DNA of 64,000 nt, taken from contig OZ026520.1 of the NCBI GenBank assembly GCA_964019695.1, positions 25,620,130-25,684,129 on the forward strand. Direction: 5' to 3'. Position 1 is the first letter of the stretch; each line of letters starts with the position of its first letter. Position numbers and translations under genes: made by a program. The DNA is from Loripinus fragilis. Its lineage: Eukaryota; Mollusca; Bivalvia; Lucinida; Lucinidae. The notes beneath the pieces are model-generated. The model saw nothing but the letters and a program-made list of their open reading frames with translations, made no database searches and was not told the DNA's origin. Below are positions 35,750-46,552 of the stretch, in pieces.

Positions 35750-35938
35750 CATATGACTGTTATATGTTTTGTTGTACGTTACTTAATGTCCATTCTAGTT
35801 TTGCAATCATCTTGATGGGGAAGATAGAGCTGGTTGCTTTGCTTAGTTTGTCTTCCTGGTGTCTTGTGATGGGTGTCGCTGTGCCATGGGTTTTGTCTGC
35901 AGTTTTTGATAGTGGTATTTTCTGATCATACTCACTTA
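35750..35938 (+). mobile_element. SINE-2 copy
   Basis: About 190 bp from GTTATATGTTTTGTTGTACG to TCATACTCACTTACT. Contains TTGCAATCATCTTGATGGG, AGAGCTGGTTGCTTTGCTTA and GTCTGCAGTTTTTGATAG. Matches the inverse of 58368-58560 nearly end to end. Confidence 0.65.
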
Positions 35939-37216
35939 CTATTTTTGTGACTGAGTTATGGCCCTTTGACTTAGGTTCAGGCTAAGGCAAACGCTATATT
36001 AGTTTTTTTAATAAACTTTACATTTCTCAAAAACTTTAAAATCTGACAACTTCTCACTGTGGGTCATCATTACCCAGTGCCTGTAGATACACATGACATT
36101 GTTTGTCAAGGGTCAAATATTTAAATTATACAATAACTCAGTCATTTGTCAATATTTTACTGAGATTTCGCATGCAGACAGAGGTACCAAAATATGAACC
36201 ATATCAAACATGTTTATGATCAAAGGCTTCGGTCTGACCCCCTGGGTGGACATTTGGGGTGGGTCAAAAGGTTAAAATTCATTTTTTTTCAGAACATGGT
36301 CATGTTGAATGTCAAATTAAAGGGAATTAGGTATGCAGTGACGTGGAAGCAAACATTTTGCCAGCAGTCCCTCCCTCTCCCTGACCTACAACAGAATACA
36401 TTAGCAGATGGCCCAAAAGGTCATCTTATTTATAAATACATATTTCGTTTGGGCCTGATCTGGATCAAAACTGTTTGTCTTTCTGTTGCTATTACATGAT
36501 TTGTTTTGGAAATGTTAATTTTATGAAGAATCAGCAGACAACAGAAATACTAAAATTATAATACCTCTAAACTATTTAACAAAAACTGATAAAGTGGACA
36601 AATGTTTAATGTTTACTTAGCTTAAATTAATATTAGTTTTATTACTGTGCCCAAGCAAATTCAGGAATCCCCATGGGGAAAATGCCTGTTTGGGAAAAAT
36701 TCCTGTGGGAATTTGTCTCCATGGGAAAATCAAAATGTTATTATATACTTGAACATACTCAAATGTGTCAAACAGATTGCAAGAGTGAACCTAAGCTTGA
36801 TTTTAGACCCTTAAACAGATGTTTTAAAAAATCCTAGCAGGGAAAAAATGAATAATTGTTATTACTGGTGGACGTTCATTTTTACACAACATTAACATGA
36901 AATCTTGTCATATTTGAATAAAAAGACAAATTTTAGAATTTTTGAAAATCCCTGCGGGGAAATTTTTTGAAAGGGGAAACATCCCCACAGGAATAGTGAA
37001 AATCTCAGCGTGGAAATATTTTCCCCTTAGGGATTTACTAATCCCCACTGGAAATTTGACCTTTGCGGTGGAATATTTTCTAGGTCATAATAGATTTTAA
37101 GCCAAATAGCTATACAATTTTCTCAGTATAAATCACTTTAGGTGTCAGCTAAAAGTGCTAGGTCATTTTGCCAAAGACTGGTTTGGTAAAAAATTCCCGT
37201 GGCAGTTTTTATTATT

Positions 37217-37404
37217 AATTTGAAGTTCTGAAGGGTATAATTCAGAGCTATACAGAATTCAGAGATTATAAGTTTTTAAGTTAAACTGTTTGTTTCCCTC
37301 TGGAATTATAAATTTGAAGTTCTGAAGGGTATAATTCAGAGCTATACAGAATTCAGAGATTATAAGTTTTTAAGTTAAACTGTTTGTTTCCCTCTGGGCG
37401 CGTC
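37217..37404. repeat. tandem duplication, 94-bp unit
   Basis: AATTTGAAGTTCTGAAGGGT starts at 37217 and again at 37311. The second copy is identical as far as CCCTCTGG. A recent local duplication or an assembly artefact. Confidence 0.8.
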
Positions 37405-37562
37405 AGTTTTTTTTAAGCAAAGATAATAGTGAAAAAACATGACTGACTGCTTCTGGTGTTGATACTTTACATCCAAAAGTTAAAATATTATTGTCTGTTT
37501 CAATGTTTTTGTCACGTGACAGGACGTTCCTTAGCCACCTTCGACCAAGGACTTTTGATATA

Positions 37563-37563
37563 A

Positions 37564-37605
<42 letters not shown>
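37563..37605. repeat. (AAT)n microsatellite
   Basis: About 13-14 AAT units, 75 bp upstream of exon 7. Likely length-polymorphic. Confidence 0.9.
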
Positions 37606-37607
<2 letters not shown>

Positions 37608-37678
37608 AAAAATCCATTAAATTTATAACCAAAATATGACGCATATTTTTTAAATTGAACTACCATCATTTTTTTCAG

Positions 37679-37784
37679 ATCAATTGAACAGTATTAAGCA
37701 GATTACAATGGCCAAGATTATGTGTGTGAACATGAACACGCCCTATGTTCAACCGAATATATTCAAATTACCTGACAACGACCA
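37679..37784 (+). CDS. animal haem peroxidase, exon 7
   Basis: Residues 417-450: QLNSIKQITMAKIMCVNMN, then an NIFKLPDND end. It matches the family segment (q...i....l..iiC.n......q...F......). One Cys (in MCVN) is expected to pair with the Cys of exon 8 (RACASLP), as the equivalent pair does in mammalian peroxidases. The acceptor is TTTTTTTCAG and the donor GTAAGT. It starts phase 1 (split Asp) and ends phase 2 (split Gln). Confidence 0.93.
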
Positions 37785-38994
37785 GTAAGTACAATTATTT
37801 AACGCTCTATCTCCTATTCGATTCTTCCTTCTGGTTTGATACAATGGTTTGGTCCATTGTATAATTTGAGGAGTCAAAGGTTATAATTCCAAGTATAATT
37901 ATATTTCCCGTATCAGAAGATCGTTTTTGTCTTAGCAAATATTGTAGACCCATATGAAATTCCGTGTGATGACTGCATTTTTCTGGTACATGTAGCGAAC
38001 TATAGATTAACTTTCAGCCTTCTGCTCCAGCATGCACACAACCTTAAAACAACGTTGTATCACGTCGATGCGACGTTATGACGTCGTATCAACATTTGTA
38101 CCACGCCGTTTCGACGTCATGTGTCCAGTGTTAAACAAGAAATACACTAATTTATCAGTTATCTCTCATATTAACCGCATTGTTGCACGTTGCCTGATAA
38201 ACATTGTCTATGTCATGGCATGTGCCTTTATCAGGTCATGATGACGTTGCACTTTTTAAAGGGCGTCGCCAATGACACTGAATTGACACAAAACTCAATC
38301 ATTACGTCATAATCGCTAGTTTTAACAGTGAATATGTTTTTAAACTGATCAATAGAATACCAGGTTTGCGTCTTATGATATCAAGTTTACCAGGCTCGGC
38401 TTTGAGATCACATGTAGGAGGGAATCGCTGGGCAAGCCTCGCGATGTCAACAAGTGTTCTCAAAGCATTGCCTTGTAAACTTGATTTCAAAACACACTCA
38501 CCTAGTATTCGCTATATTCAGGTTGCTAGTAGTGTAGGTGAGTCAGTATCTAAGCCATCAGAAAACTTATCTGTGTTTATATCTGTCCGACCATCTGGTG
38601 GCACAAATCTGAAAACCGTGGAAAACTCAAAGAAGAATATCAGCTTTAGGTTCAAACAATCTTATTACGTGAGAAATGGCAAATGGATTGTATGCACGAG
38701 TCGTTTTTCGATTGGAGAAAATGTCTGATTGCTATATTTAGTTACATTATAAAATCTGTTCCCAAAATATGCCGAACTGATAAAAAAAGCCAGCCTGTTT
38801 AAAAACGCTGTCTTTACTTAGATTCCAATGGAATTCTCAGTATGATAAATGTTTAAAATGATTTCGTGCACTATTCTCAGTCTGGGTCTGAAAACATCCA
38901 AAACCAATTTTCAAGTTTGGCGATAAACGGAAAACAAATAAACATTCTAAAGTCCGGTTGTAGCGTAGCAAACAATTAAATAACATTCACTATA

Positions 38995-39190
38995 AATGAC
39001 GTTAAACTTTTTGTGGCTGTTCCTGGGCAGTAACCAGTACTGGGCCAGGAGGGTTTATGGTTTTGTGTGTTTATTTTTATGTCGTGAACACCCGAAGGCT
39101 CACCCAACCGTGGCTCAGAATTTAAAACGTCCACAAGGGACCACAGTGGGCCACAGCTTAAAGTCTCATCCGAAAGAACTAAGAGCGGCG
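38995..39190 (-). repeat. possible diverged tRNA-type SINE
   Basis: GTTCCTGGGCAGTAACCAGTACTGGGCCAGGAGG resembles, in broken form, the CCTGGGTTGAACCAGTACCA..CTAGGA part of the SINE at 48373-48570. AAAGTCTCATCCGAAAGA follows. The tRNA boxes are not clear. Confidence 0.3.
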
Positions 39191-39893
39191 TCGATTTCGA
39201 CATTCAGAATGAAACGTCAAAATCATCGATTTGAAAATGATAGATAAAGAATGCAAAATGGTTTTACTGGGCAGCTGAGCGCAGAAAATACTCACGGAAA
39301 CATTATAGTTCCATTTCTATGATACATAATATACACCAACTTAACAGCGTCTACATCAGACTGTTATACCGCAGCAACCTGTGTTTGTAGAAGGGTATAC
39401 TCCTTTCGTGTTGTCCGTCATTGCGTGTGTTTCCTTAATATCTTGAAGAAACAAGGTACATAACTCGAATAGGCCCTTTTCCCTAATATTTTGACTATAA
39501 GGTTTTGTCATGTAAATATAGATTGCTACTGACTATTTGTACTAAAAATAGTTCTAGTATGAGAAGGTGACTAATGTGTTTTGTTTTCGTAGACTTACTG
39601 TTCGAGCAGAAAGCTATTTTTATGCAATTTTCTTGAACCCTATTTTTTCGAGCTGCTAAATGTCTTATTTGGTAGAGAAGTAAATATAGACCACCGAAGG
39701 CAGAGTTAAGGTGACCATGCATATCAGAGCCGTCTCTTCAGAGCCTGTTCTGCTTGCCAGCACAAAACATTATTTTCAGTGACTATAATGACTGTCTTTA
39801 AAATGCTCAGGCCAAACTTAAAGCCTCTATTTACACTTAATGGCTGCGTTTGTTTGTTTACAGATATGCAATACAGAACAAAATCTCACAAAT

Positions 39894-40140
39894 AGGCCCT
39901 GAGGTTGTAAAATATGTGTCATGCTCAACTCAACTGAGCATAAAATTTATCCTGCTTATAAATGTTAAAATGTCTTGACGATTGTTGGCATTTTAGCATT
40001 AATGAGCAGGAATTAAAAAATAACACAAACTCTGACAGTTTAAAAGCATATTTTTTCTCAACAGTTTCCATTTTATGAGCAAATGAAATTTAATACTAAG
40101 TTGAGTTGAGCGTGAAAAATGTTTTATAAACTTGGACCCT
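39894..40140. mobile_element. MITE-C copy 1, ending 18 bp before an exon
   Basis: Starts GGCCCTGAGGTTG and has CTCAACTCAACTGAGCA. Ends TTGAGTTGAGCG..TTTTATAAACTTGGACCC, the inverse of the start. Contains GATTGTTGGCATTTTAGCAT, shared with the 52141 copy. Exon 8 begins at 40159, so any branch point for intron 7 lies at or inside its right end. Confidence 0.7.
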
Positions 40141-40158
40141 GACTCAATTATGTTTCAG

Positions 40159-40582
40159 AAACCGTCTAAGAGCCTGTGCTAGTCTTCCCGACATCAACAT
40201 TTATCATTATTGGTCAGGAAATCAAATGTTTAGTGGACCAGCTGGGTCCGGCGCGTTCACCTTCCACCGATCCGTCGCTGACACTTTAAATGCTACAACT
40301 CCTAAAAAGCCAGTTGCCAAGTTCAAAGCGGCACCACCTAAGGCCGCATCTGCTGCCTCTGAGGCGTCAGCACCTGCACCTGCGCCCGACTCATCTGCAG
40401 CCGCAGCTCAACCAGTTGAACCCGCTGCGCCTGCCGAACCAAAGACTGTGGCTGTAAAACCTGGTAAGGGTAAGAAGGGGAAACGCAAGGGTCGCAAAGG
40501 CAAGAAGTCCAGGCAGAGCAAGAAAGAGAAGAAGAAGGCCAGGAAAGCGGCCAGGAGGGCAAAGAAAGGCCGCAAGAATTAA
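40159..40582 (+). CDS. animal haem peroxidase, last exon with basic C-terminal tail
   Basis: Residues 452-591 and TAA stop (40580-40582). RACASLPDINIYHYW (to W469) closes the peroxidase domain (C..LP.l....W). The remaining 122 residues are extra: a short FSGPAGSG and a NAT sequon, an Ala/Pro-rich stretch (APAPAP, repeated AAPAEP-like words), then a Lys/Arg tail in which 23 of the last 37 residues are basic (GKKGKRKGRKGKK and similar). No membrane anchor or known domain is seen. This part is GC-richer than its surroundings. Such tails suggest binding to polyanionic matrix, mucin or nucleic acid; for a presumably secreted enzyme, matrix anchoring is the simplest inference. The acceptor is TATGTTTCAG. 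Confidence 0.94.
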
Positions 40583-40683
40583 AACTTATATTGACCTTTA
40601 CAAAGCACTTATATGAGATAGATATGCAAGAAAGTTCAGCGAAAATTGTTATCACTTACAACATGTTGTGGATGTGAAATAAT

Positions 40684-40689
40684 AATAAA
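40684..40689 (+). terminator. polyadenylation signal AATAAA
   Basis: AATAAA lies 102 bp after the stop, within AATAATAATAAAAAAA. It would give a 3' UTR of roughly 120-130 bases, ending before MITE-A copy 5 at 40759. Confidence 0.6.
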
Positions 40690-40758
40690 AAAATCAACGA
40701 AGAATGTTTACATGTGAATCTCATCTAAAGCAAGTAAAGCTTACATATCTTAATAATT

Positions 40759-40991
40759 GAGCCGCGACATGATATTTCCAGCAATGTGGTATGTGCGACG
40801 AGCAAAGATTCAGACCAGCATGCGCAAATGCACATTCTGATCAGAGCCTTTGCTAGTTGCTTGAATATTCTAGAAGTGTTGAGCAACTGACCGGACATAA
40901 TTTGGAGTTTCTAAGCTAAAAAGGAGGCTACACAGGCTCGTCTGAGTCTACGCTTGTCGAAATGAAGCATTGTTGGAAATGCCGCGGCTCA
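40759..40991. mobile_element. MITE-A copy 5, inverse orientation
   Basis: GAGCCGCGACATGATATTTCC to GGAAATGCCGCGGCTC, with the body in reverse relative to copies 1-4 (GACGAGCAAAGATTCAGACC...). It sits about 70 bp after the peroxidase poly(A) signal. Confidence 0.75.
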
Positions 40992-41044
40992 AATCGTAGT
41001 ACCAGGATGTACATCCCAGCTAGCACACACTAATGGGTAACCAT

Positions 41045-41091
41045 CGGCCCGCCAGCGATACGCCATAGAATGGCGTATCGCTGACGGGCCG
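41045..41091. repeat. 22-bp-stem palindrome
   Basis: CGGCCCGCCAGCGATACGCC and its inverse (one mismatch) around AT-AGA-AT. Related GGCCCGTCAGCGG words occur near 14205. A short dispersed palindromic repeat. Confidence 0.55.
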
Positions 41092-41753
41092 TTGGTGGCC
41101 TGATGATATATGTTACCTCGGATGTAGTATTGGCACTAGCCCATGTGATAGTGACATTATCATGTATGCGTAAAATCCTACTAAAACCATTTCAGCTAAA
41201 TGGACTTAATGCATGTAGCCCATTTTGTTTGAATGCTTCATTTTAAAATTATTTGAAATTGGCTCAAATAGTATACGTTTTGGAGAGTCCATTGAAAGTT
41301 TAGGGTTGTTTGGTGATATTTGACCTTTTTATTTAAGACTTAGTAGAGTCTTCTGTAAGCAAACAGTAAAGATCCTGGCCATACATGATGATATGTGGCC
41401 TCTTATGTGGATCTGTATTATTTGCCAATGTCACATAAAGCCAATATGCTTCTAAGAAAAAATCGCAAACCTACTTTACCATTTCGGGCGAGATATTTCT
41501 TAAAATGCGACATTTAATGGTGAGCAAAAAATAATTCATTATTGGTGTGAGGATGAGATAGAAAATCCGTCCTCGCGATCACCATTTGTCATCATTCGGC
41601 AAGCCTTGTTATACCAAACGGTGATCCTCGAGACCGATTATATTAGCCTACTCTCACACGCATGATAAATTGTTATAATATCAATATCAGTGATACCTTA
41701 ACAACCTATCATGGGTCATCCGGGTAGCACGTTTGGTTGAAATCAGGACTTAA

Positions 41754-41935
41754 GTTAAGAGTGCGTACCAAAAAAATAATTTTCTTATTTCTCAACCAAA
41801 ACATATGTTGTGGGTACTCAAAAGAACCGTCTCAATGAGACAGTTCTTTTGAGCACCCAAAACATAAGTTAAAACTGATGGGTAAGAAAATATTAAAAAT
41901 TTTACGCTCAAAAAATTTGTTTATCTAAACCTGTG
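41754..41935. mobile_element. AGTGCGTACCAAAA repeat, intact copy
   Basis: Begins AAGAGTGCGTACC, holds a hairpin of CATATGTTGTGGGTACTC and its near inverse with an inner AGAACCGTCTC / GAGACAGTTCT, then AAAACTGATGGGTAAGAAAA and TTTACGCTCAAAA. The same order recurs at 46553-47330, interrupted by an insertion. Confidence 0.55.
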
Positions 41936-42897
41936 GTTGCAATAATGGACGACACAGTGTTAGGCAGTGTTTATGAATCCCAGATGGGCCAACAATTTTT
42001 CAGAACCTATCAGCATACAAGATGTTGAATTTTATAATAGGAGTCAGCATACGAGATTTGCTTCTTATGCATACATACCTCTAATCAACGCCCATGCTGG
42101 TGAATTCTGCAAAGTTAGAGGCCAGGCCACGCTTAGGGATGTCAGTTACAACGCAAGGTGGTTCTGGACGACAATTCGTTACGGGCCTATGACGACTGCT
42201 TACCTGTGCTGGACGACAGGTTACGGGTTTTAGATGACAGATTTAGGGTTTTGGACGACAGTGGAAAGGGGTAACACACACAGACGCCGCAGAAAATGAT
42301 AATATAGTGTGCTTGGATATTTTAAATAATTTCTGTCATATTAGTGTTTGTAAGTTCGACATTAGAAGTACAAACACCATAGATATTTATAGATCAATTG
42401 TAAAACTCTGGTCTGGAAAAGAAACTTCAGAAATATGTTATTTGTGATTAATTACTTGCGTTCCCATCATGAAATAAGCTTAAATGGTCAGACAGTAGAT
42501 CTCACATGATTTTTCAGTCAATTTTAACCTGTCCTTTTTAGAAAGAAAACTGAAAACCTCAAAATTTCATTTTTCTAAAGTTACTGGTTAGAGACGACTG
42601 TGTAACAGGCAATAGACGACGTCAGTTTTTCTGTAACAGATGTGAGACGACATTTTTCTTTCTTTCATGAACACTTGAGTAGATGTAAATACTGCTCTGA
42701 AGCCTATTCAACGCCTGAAGAATTAGCATTGTGCCACCTCCCATCGAATGTGCATATCAAGCCCCAGGTAATCAGAAGAATTTAAAGGTCAATACCATAT
42801 ATGGGATTTGCGGCATCTTAGTCTTCTGGTTCGAGAGAATGTTTAAAAGCGTTTTTGACCTTGCATGGCGGCATCTTGGTCACAAGACCAAAACGTT

Positions 42898-43090
42898 AGC
42901 GAGTATGATCAGGAAATACTACAATTATAAACTCCAGACCAACCCATTACATCATGAGGAAGAACCACTGAACATTTACAGTAACCAGATATCTATAAGA
43001 CAATAAAAGCAAAGCTACCAGTTCTCTCTTCCTCTTCAAGATAATTGCAAAACTAGGAATGGCGCAAAGTAATACATACCAAAACAAAGA
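42898..43090 (-). mobile_element. SINE-2 copy, diverged
   Basis: GCGAGTATGATCAGGAAATA, then CTACAATTATAAACTCCAGA and CATCATGAGGAAGA. Later come AAGCTACCAGTTCTCTC and TTGCAAAACTAGGAATGG, the same order as in the 58368 copy. Confidence 0.55.
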
Positions 43091-43479
43091 CAAACACAGA
43101 ACCCCCATGATGAGAAGTACATTCAACAAGAGAATCACCACCTCAGAACGGACAGAGGCCTAAGCAATGGGGGTGGGGGGCTTAAATGCATTTTAAGATC
43201 ATTCGAATAACTTTCGTCCCTCCATCCTAAGGAGTCCCCAATTGAAAATCTATTGGGATTGTAGTTTCAAAGGAGATGTTTGAAAATGTTGACGAACAGA
43301 CAGACAGATGGAGGCTGTAGTCGTTTGTATACTATTTGCTCACCTCGGAGCTCTCAACTTTGGTGAGCCTAAAACGTTATTTTATTCGACCATGTATGAT
43401 ATGTGACTTACACTTTATCAGACCTGGAGCTGATTAAGGGTAATTGCGTGTAATATTTTCGACATTAAAATCTTTTTAA

Positions 43480-44112
43480 TTGTTTGCATATAGTTTGTTT
43501 TATGTATGGACTGTCAATGGATATGTCACCACATCAATTTTTTATAATCTCACATGGAAGTTTTCAGCATTTTACAAATTTTCTGAAAAAATCCAAGTCC
43601 TTAATATTAAGCTAAATTTTTTAATCGCCATCCAGCTTCTTTATTTTAATTTTGGCTCATGACCTCAAGCTTTCTAGAAATGTGAAAATGTATTTGTTTC
43701 CCAAGCCATGTCAAGGTACTGCATGATATATTTTGGCTATTCCCCCATAAAAGAATTTCGATTTTAGAGTAAATTATATATTAAAAAAATCTGACATTAA
43801 AAATTGTATTTATTGTTTTTATTTCATGGACTATCACTTGACATTTTAGAAAAAAGAAAAAAAATTGGGGCCACCAGTTATCCCTGCCCCAACAAATTTC
43901 GAGAATAATTTAACATAAAGCGTTAAGGAGTGTTATTTTTGTCATTTATATAATTCCATATTTCTTGTATGAAGTAATTTTGCATTACAAGAGGAAAACA
44001 GTAAAAGAAAAAAGAACGATTTGTTATAAGTGCCCACCCTTGAATCGACCCTGGTCCTCTGGTTCCAAAGTCTGACAAGCTAAGCACAAGGCCACGATGT
44101 CAAGTTGTGCAG
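43480..44112 (-). repeat. long tRNA-headed repeat, copy 2
   Basis: Matches 20630-21335 in order and orientation. The head at about 44112-44040 on the minus strand keeps an A-box-like TGTGCTTAGCTTGTCAGAC and a B-box-like GGTCGATTCAAGGG, more worn than in copy 1. Confidence 0.5.
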
Positions 44113-44780
44113 GGCTTGAAATAACAGTACATAATCCTAGTCCTCAGCCATATTAGTAATTGCATACAGGGTAAATGACGATTCACCCTCAGTCAAAACA
44201 GAATATTCTTCGGTGTAAGATATATTTAATAAACCCATCACTGTCGTCTCCACCTGCTACGCTGTCGACAATAACCTGTAACAAAATATTTGCAGTCGTT
44301 ACACATCTGTAACATGGAAAAATGACTGCAGTACATTCGTTTTGGTTTTTAAAAAACGCGTTCGTCTAAAGTAAAACAGAGTTATAAGAATAATCTTTCT
44401 TGGTCTATGTGATAGACAGTGCAATGTCTAATCACATCAAGTCATAAAATGTTCAAAGAAAGCGAAAGTGAAAGTACTAAATAAGGATATGCGGACATGT
44501 GTAGTAGTAAAATACAGATTCAAGAATAATAAAGTATCATATACGCGTAAACTGGATACAGTAGCCATGCTCTACAGGATTGATTAAGTTTAGATAAGTG
44601 TCGTGGATAAATATACAAAGACAAAAAAAGATACTTGCGTTTTTTGTGTCTTAAGTCTCCCTAAAACGATACAAATTCAATAAAACAAACCTATATTTAG
44701 AAATATTTCGTCCGGCACACGTAACACACTGTCGTCCAGAACCACCTTGCGTTGTAACAGACATCCCTAAGCGTGGGCCA

Positions 44781-44963
44781 GGCCTCGAGGTTAAAAAACT
44801 GTTTTTCGTACTCAACTCAACTGAGCACAAAATTTCAACTGCACACCGACAAATAAGAAGTTTCTTGCTTAATTTTCTAAGATGTTGTATTGATCATGCT
44901 AATTTTAACATTTATGAGCAGGCTGAATTTCGTGCTCAACAAATAGTTTTATAACCTTGGGCC
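44781..44963. mobile_element. MITE-C copy 2
   Basis: GGCCTCGAGGTTAAAAAACT...CTCAACTCAACTGAGCAC at the left, TATAACCTTGGGCC at the right, TTTATGAGCAGGC inside. Slightly shorter than the other copies. It abuts the right end of the 42121-44784 structure. Confidence 0.65.
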
Positions 44964-45284
44964 AGAACTTTGTTCTGAGACTTTAATTCTATCCCTGTTT
45001 GTGTACGTGAGCAGCGCTGACTGGCATAAGCGCAGACTCACCTTGGCCCTCACGGTTTGCCGATACTTTATGTATTGAAATCTCGTGCACTGGTCCATAT
45101 TGTGTATAATGTTTATTGCAGGCACGCAGTGCTAGGGATGCATTTGTTTTTATTTTGTAAAAATAAATATATTAGTATGTTTTATGTTACCGTGTTCATG
45201 TTCATTTGGCCTTTAGAGTAAAGTCGGTTAAATTTGGATATCAGGTAAATTCAAACACACATTTGCAAACAGTGTAAATCCAGA

Positions 45285-45325
45285 TAAGACGGCTCCTTAT
45301 GAGCCGTCTCATCAGGATTTTCACT
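45285..45325. repeat. short palindrome
   Basis: CCAGATAAGACGGCTC pairs with GAGCCGTCTCATCAGG. It lies between CAGTGTAAAT and ATTTTCACTG, which extend the inverse pair. Similar design to the CAGATCAG palindromes. Confidence 0.5.
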
Positions 45326-45959
45326 GTTTGCTTAGTTAATTTATTTTTTATTCCAATATTTGAAATATGAAACAAACAAGATCGCTGTCCGAATTTAGCT
45401 GTCTGTCCGAATATACCCGACTTAGCCCTAGATACTTCTATAATCATTTAACAATCGGCCTCTTTGCGAAAATTCTGATTTGTTCGTATGGAAAATCAAA
45501 GGCGTAGACCATCATGCGCAACCGCGCCGTCTGATCTGTGCTTCTGTTATTCGCAAATTGTAAAGTCTTATGGTTACACTTGCTACAGGCACAATTTCAA
45601 GATCCTAGTTAGTCTTTGTAGCTAAACAGAGTGGCTTAAACCTTACCTGGCCGCATGCCCCAAATAAGGCTTTCTCACATTGCATCTCAATAATGTGTCA
45701 TATCGAGTCTCCCTTAAAAACTTACCGCCCCTAAAAAGCTCGTAGGTGTGGGTACTATTTCTAATGTATTGCTTTCCAGGCATTTTAATTTCGGGCGGAA
45801 AATGGCCCAAAACTGAATGCTGGCTAGGTAGCTTTATAAGTTTGCAAGGCGTGGGGGGGGGGGGGTCAATTCACCAGTAAGTGTAGCGATTTTTTTTATT
45901 TATAATTCTGGGACTGTCATGTTTCTTTAAATGAATGGACATTGTCATCAATAAAGTAG

Positions 45960-46335
45960 TTAAAGCTGCATACTCTGTAACTATGAACATTTTTCGGAAA
46001 AAAAATATTTTCTTTTTAAATCATTTGCAAAAGTAGAATAAAGTTATGTTGTCACAATAAATCTAATTTCTACAGTTGAAAACTGCATGAAAAAGTGAAT
46101 TATCTTATAAAAACAGGTGTATTTTCTCTTGTTTGTAATTATTTGCGTCCCTCCAATAATTCTAGACAGTTAAATTTTAACATAAATGCTGTTGTTTTGG
46201 CACTAATAATTTGTTAATTATTACGAAAAGGGTAAAATGTATACCTGAATTTTAGTATTTTTACTGTGTTCTTGAAAAATAGAAACATTATTTTTAAAAT
46301 GAAAATATCAAAAGTTACAGATTATGCAGCTTTAA
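45960..46335. mobile_element. 375-bp MITE, TTAAAGCTGCATA ends, copy 2
   Basis: Same orientation as 16288-16662 and nearly identical over its whole length. Ends TTAAAGCTGCATACTCTGTA / TACAGATTATGCAGCTTTAA. Confidence 0.75.
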
Positions 46336-46552
46336 TTAAGACATACTTTTCAAATCTTATGATGTCACTCTGTCGCCTGACCTGGCGTCGCCTGATATGA
46401 CTTAATATATCTTTTCACTGTAGAAATCATTGGCGGATCCAGAAAAGGGGGTGGAGTCCGGACCCCTGCCCCCAAGCCTTGGAAAATTATAAAGCTCCCC
46501 AGCCAGCATTCAGTTTTGCTAGTTCATAGGCACACACGATAGTTTCAACCCT

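Larger units (their letters stand above)
34430..37195. mobile_element. large foldback in intron 6
   Basis: The left arm (about 34430-35000) and right arm (about 36655-37195) are inverted copies. Shared landmarks are CCATGGGGAT, GACAAGATCTCATG / CATGAAATCTTGTC, AACAGATTGCAAGAGTGAAC and its inverse, and CCTGCGGGGA blocks. A weaker inner pair continues near 35400 and 36560-36620. The spacer holds a SINE-2. Arm identity looks around 80% by eye. Non-coding long-TIR element. Confidence 0.6.
31605..37678 (+). other. peroxidase intron 6 (6.1 kb)
   Basis: A phase-1 intron. It holds a small hairpin with ACATATGTTG arms (about 31806-31873), a MITE-B copy, a 131-bp duplication, a 2.8-kb foldback containing a SINE-2, a 94-bp duplication and an (AAT)n run. 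A poly-C tract is near 31960. 32440-33250 and 33525-34420 hold nothing recognisable. No nested gene. Confidence 0.85.
37785..40158 (+). other. peroxidase intron 7 (2.4 kb)
   Basis: A phase-2 intron. A MITE-C (39894-40140) fills its last 265 bp. A possible SINE relative lies at 38995-39190. Open frames at 38366-38728 (plus) and 38302-38490 (minus) overlap each other and match nothing. 39250-39890 holds nothing recognisable. Confidence 0.85.
42121..44784. mobile_element. candidate 2.7-kb element with 54-bp inverted ends
   Basis: GCCACGCTTAGGGATGTCAG and the following TTACAACGCAAGGTGGTTC..GGACGACA at 42121-42173 reappear inverted at 44730-44784 with only a few differences. GACGACAG words recur inside the left end (42165-42265) and near 42590-42660. 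It contains a SINE-2 and a long tRNA-headed repeat. No transposase frame. It could also be two independent inverted insertions. Confidence 0.45.

Noticed and set aside
38366..38728. 120-codon plus-strand open frame in intron 7
   Set aside because: Overlaps an equally open minus-strand frame, has no recognisable motif or splice pattern, and lies inside an intron of the peroxidase gene.
40338..40655. 105-codon minus-strand frame over the last exon
   Set aside because: It is the complement of the Lys/Ala-rich coding tail, whose codon bias keeps the opposite strand open. The plus frame joins the peroxidase in phase.
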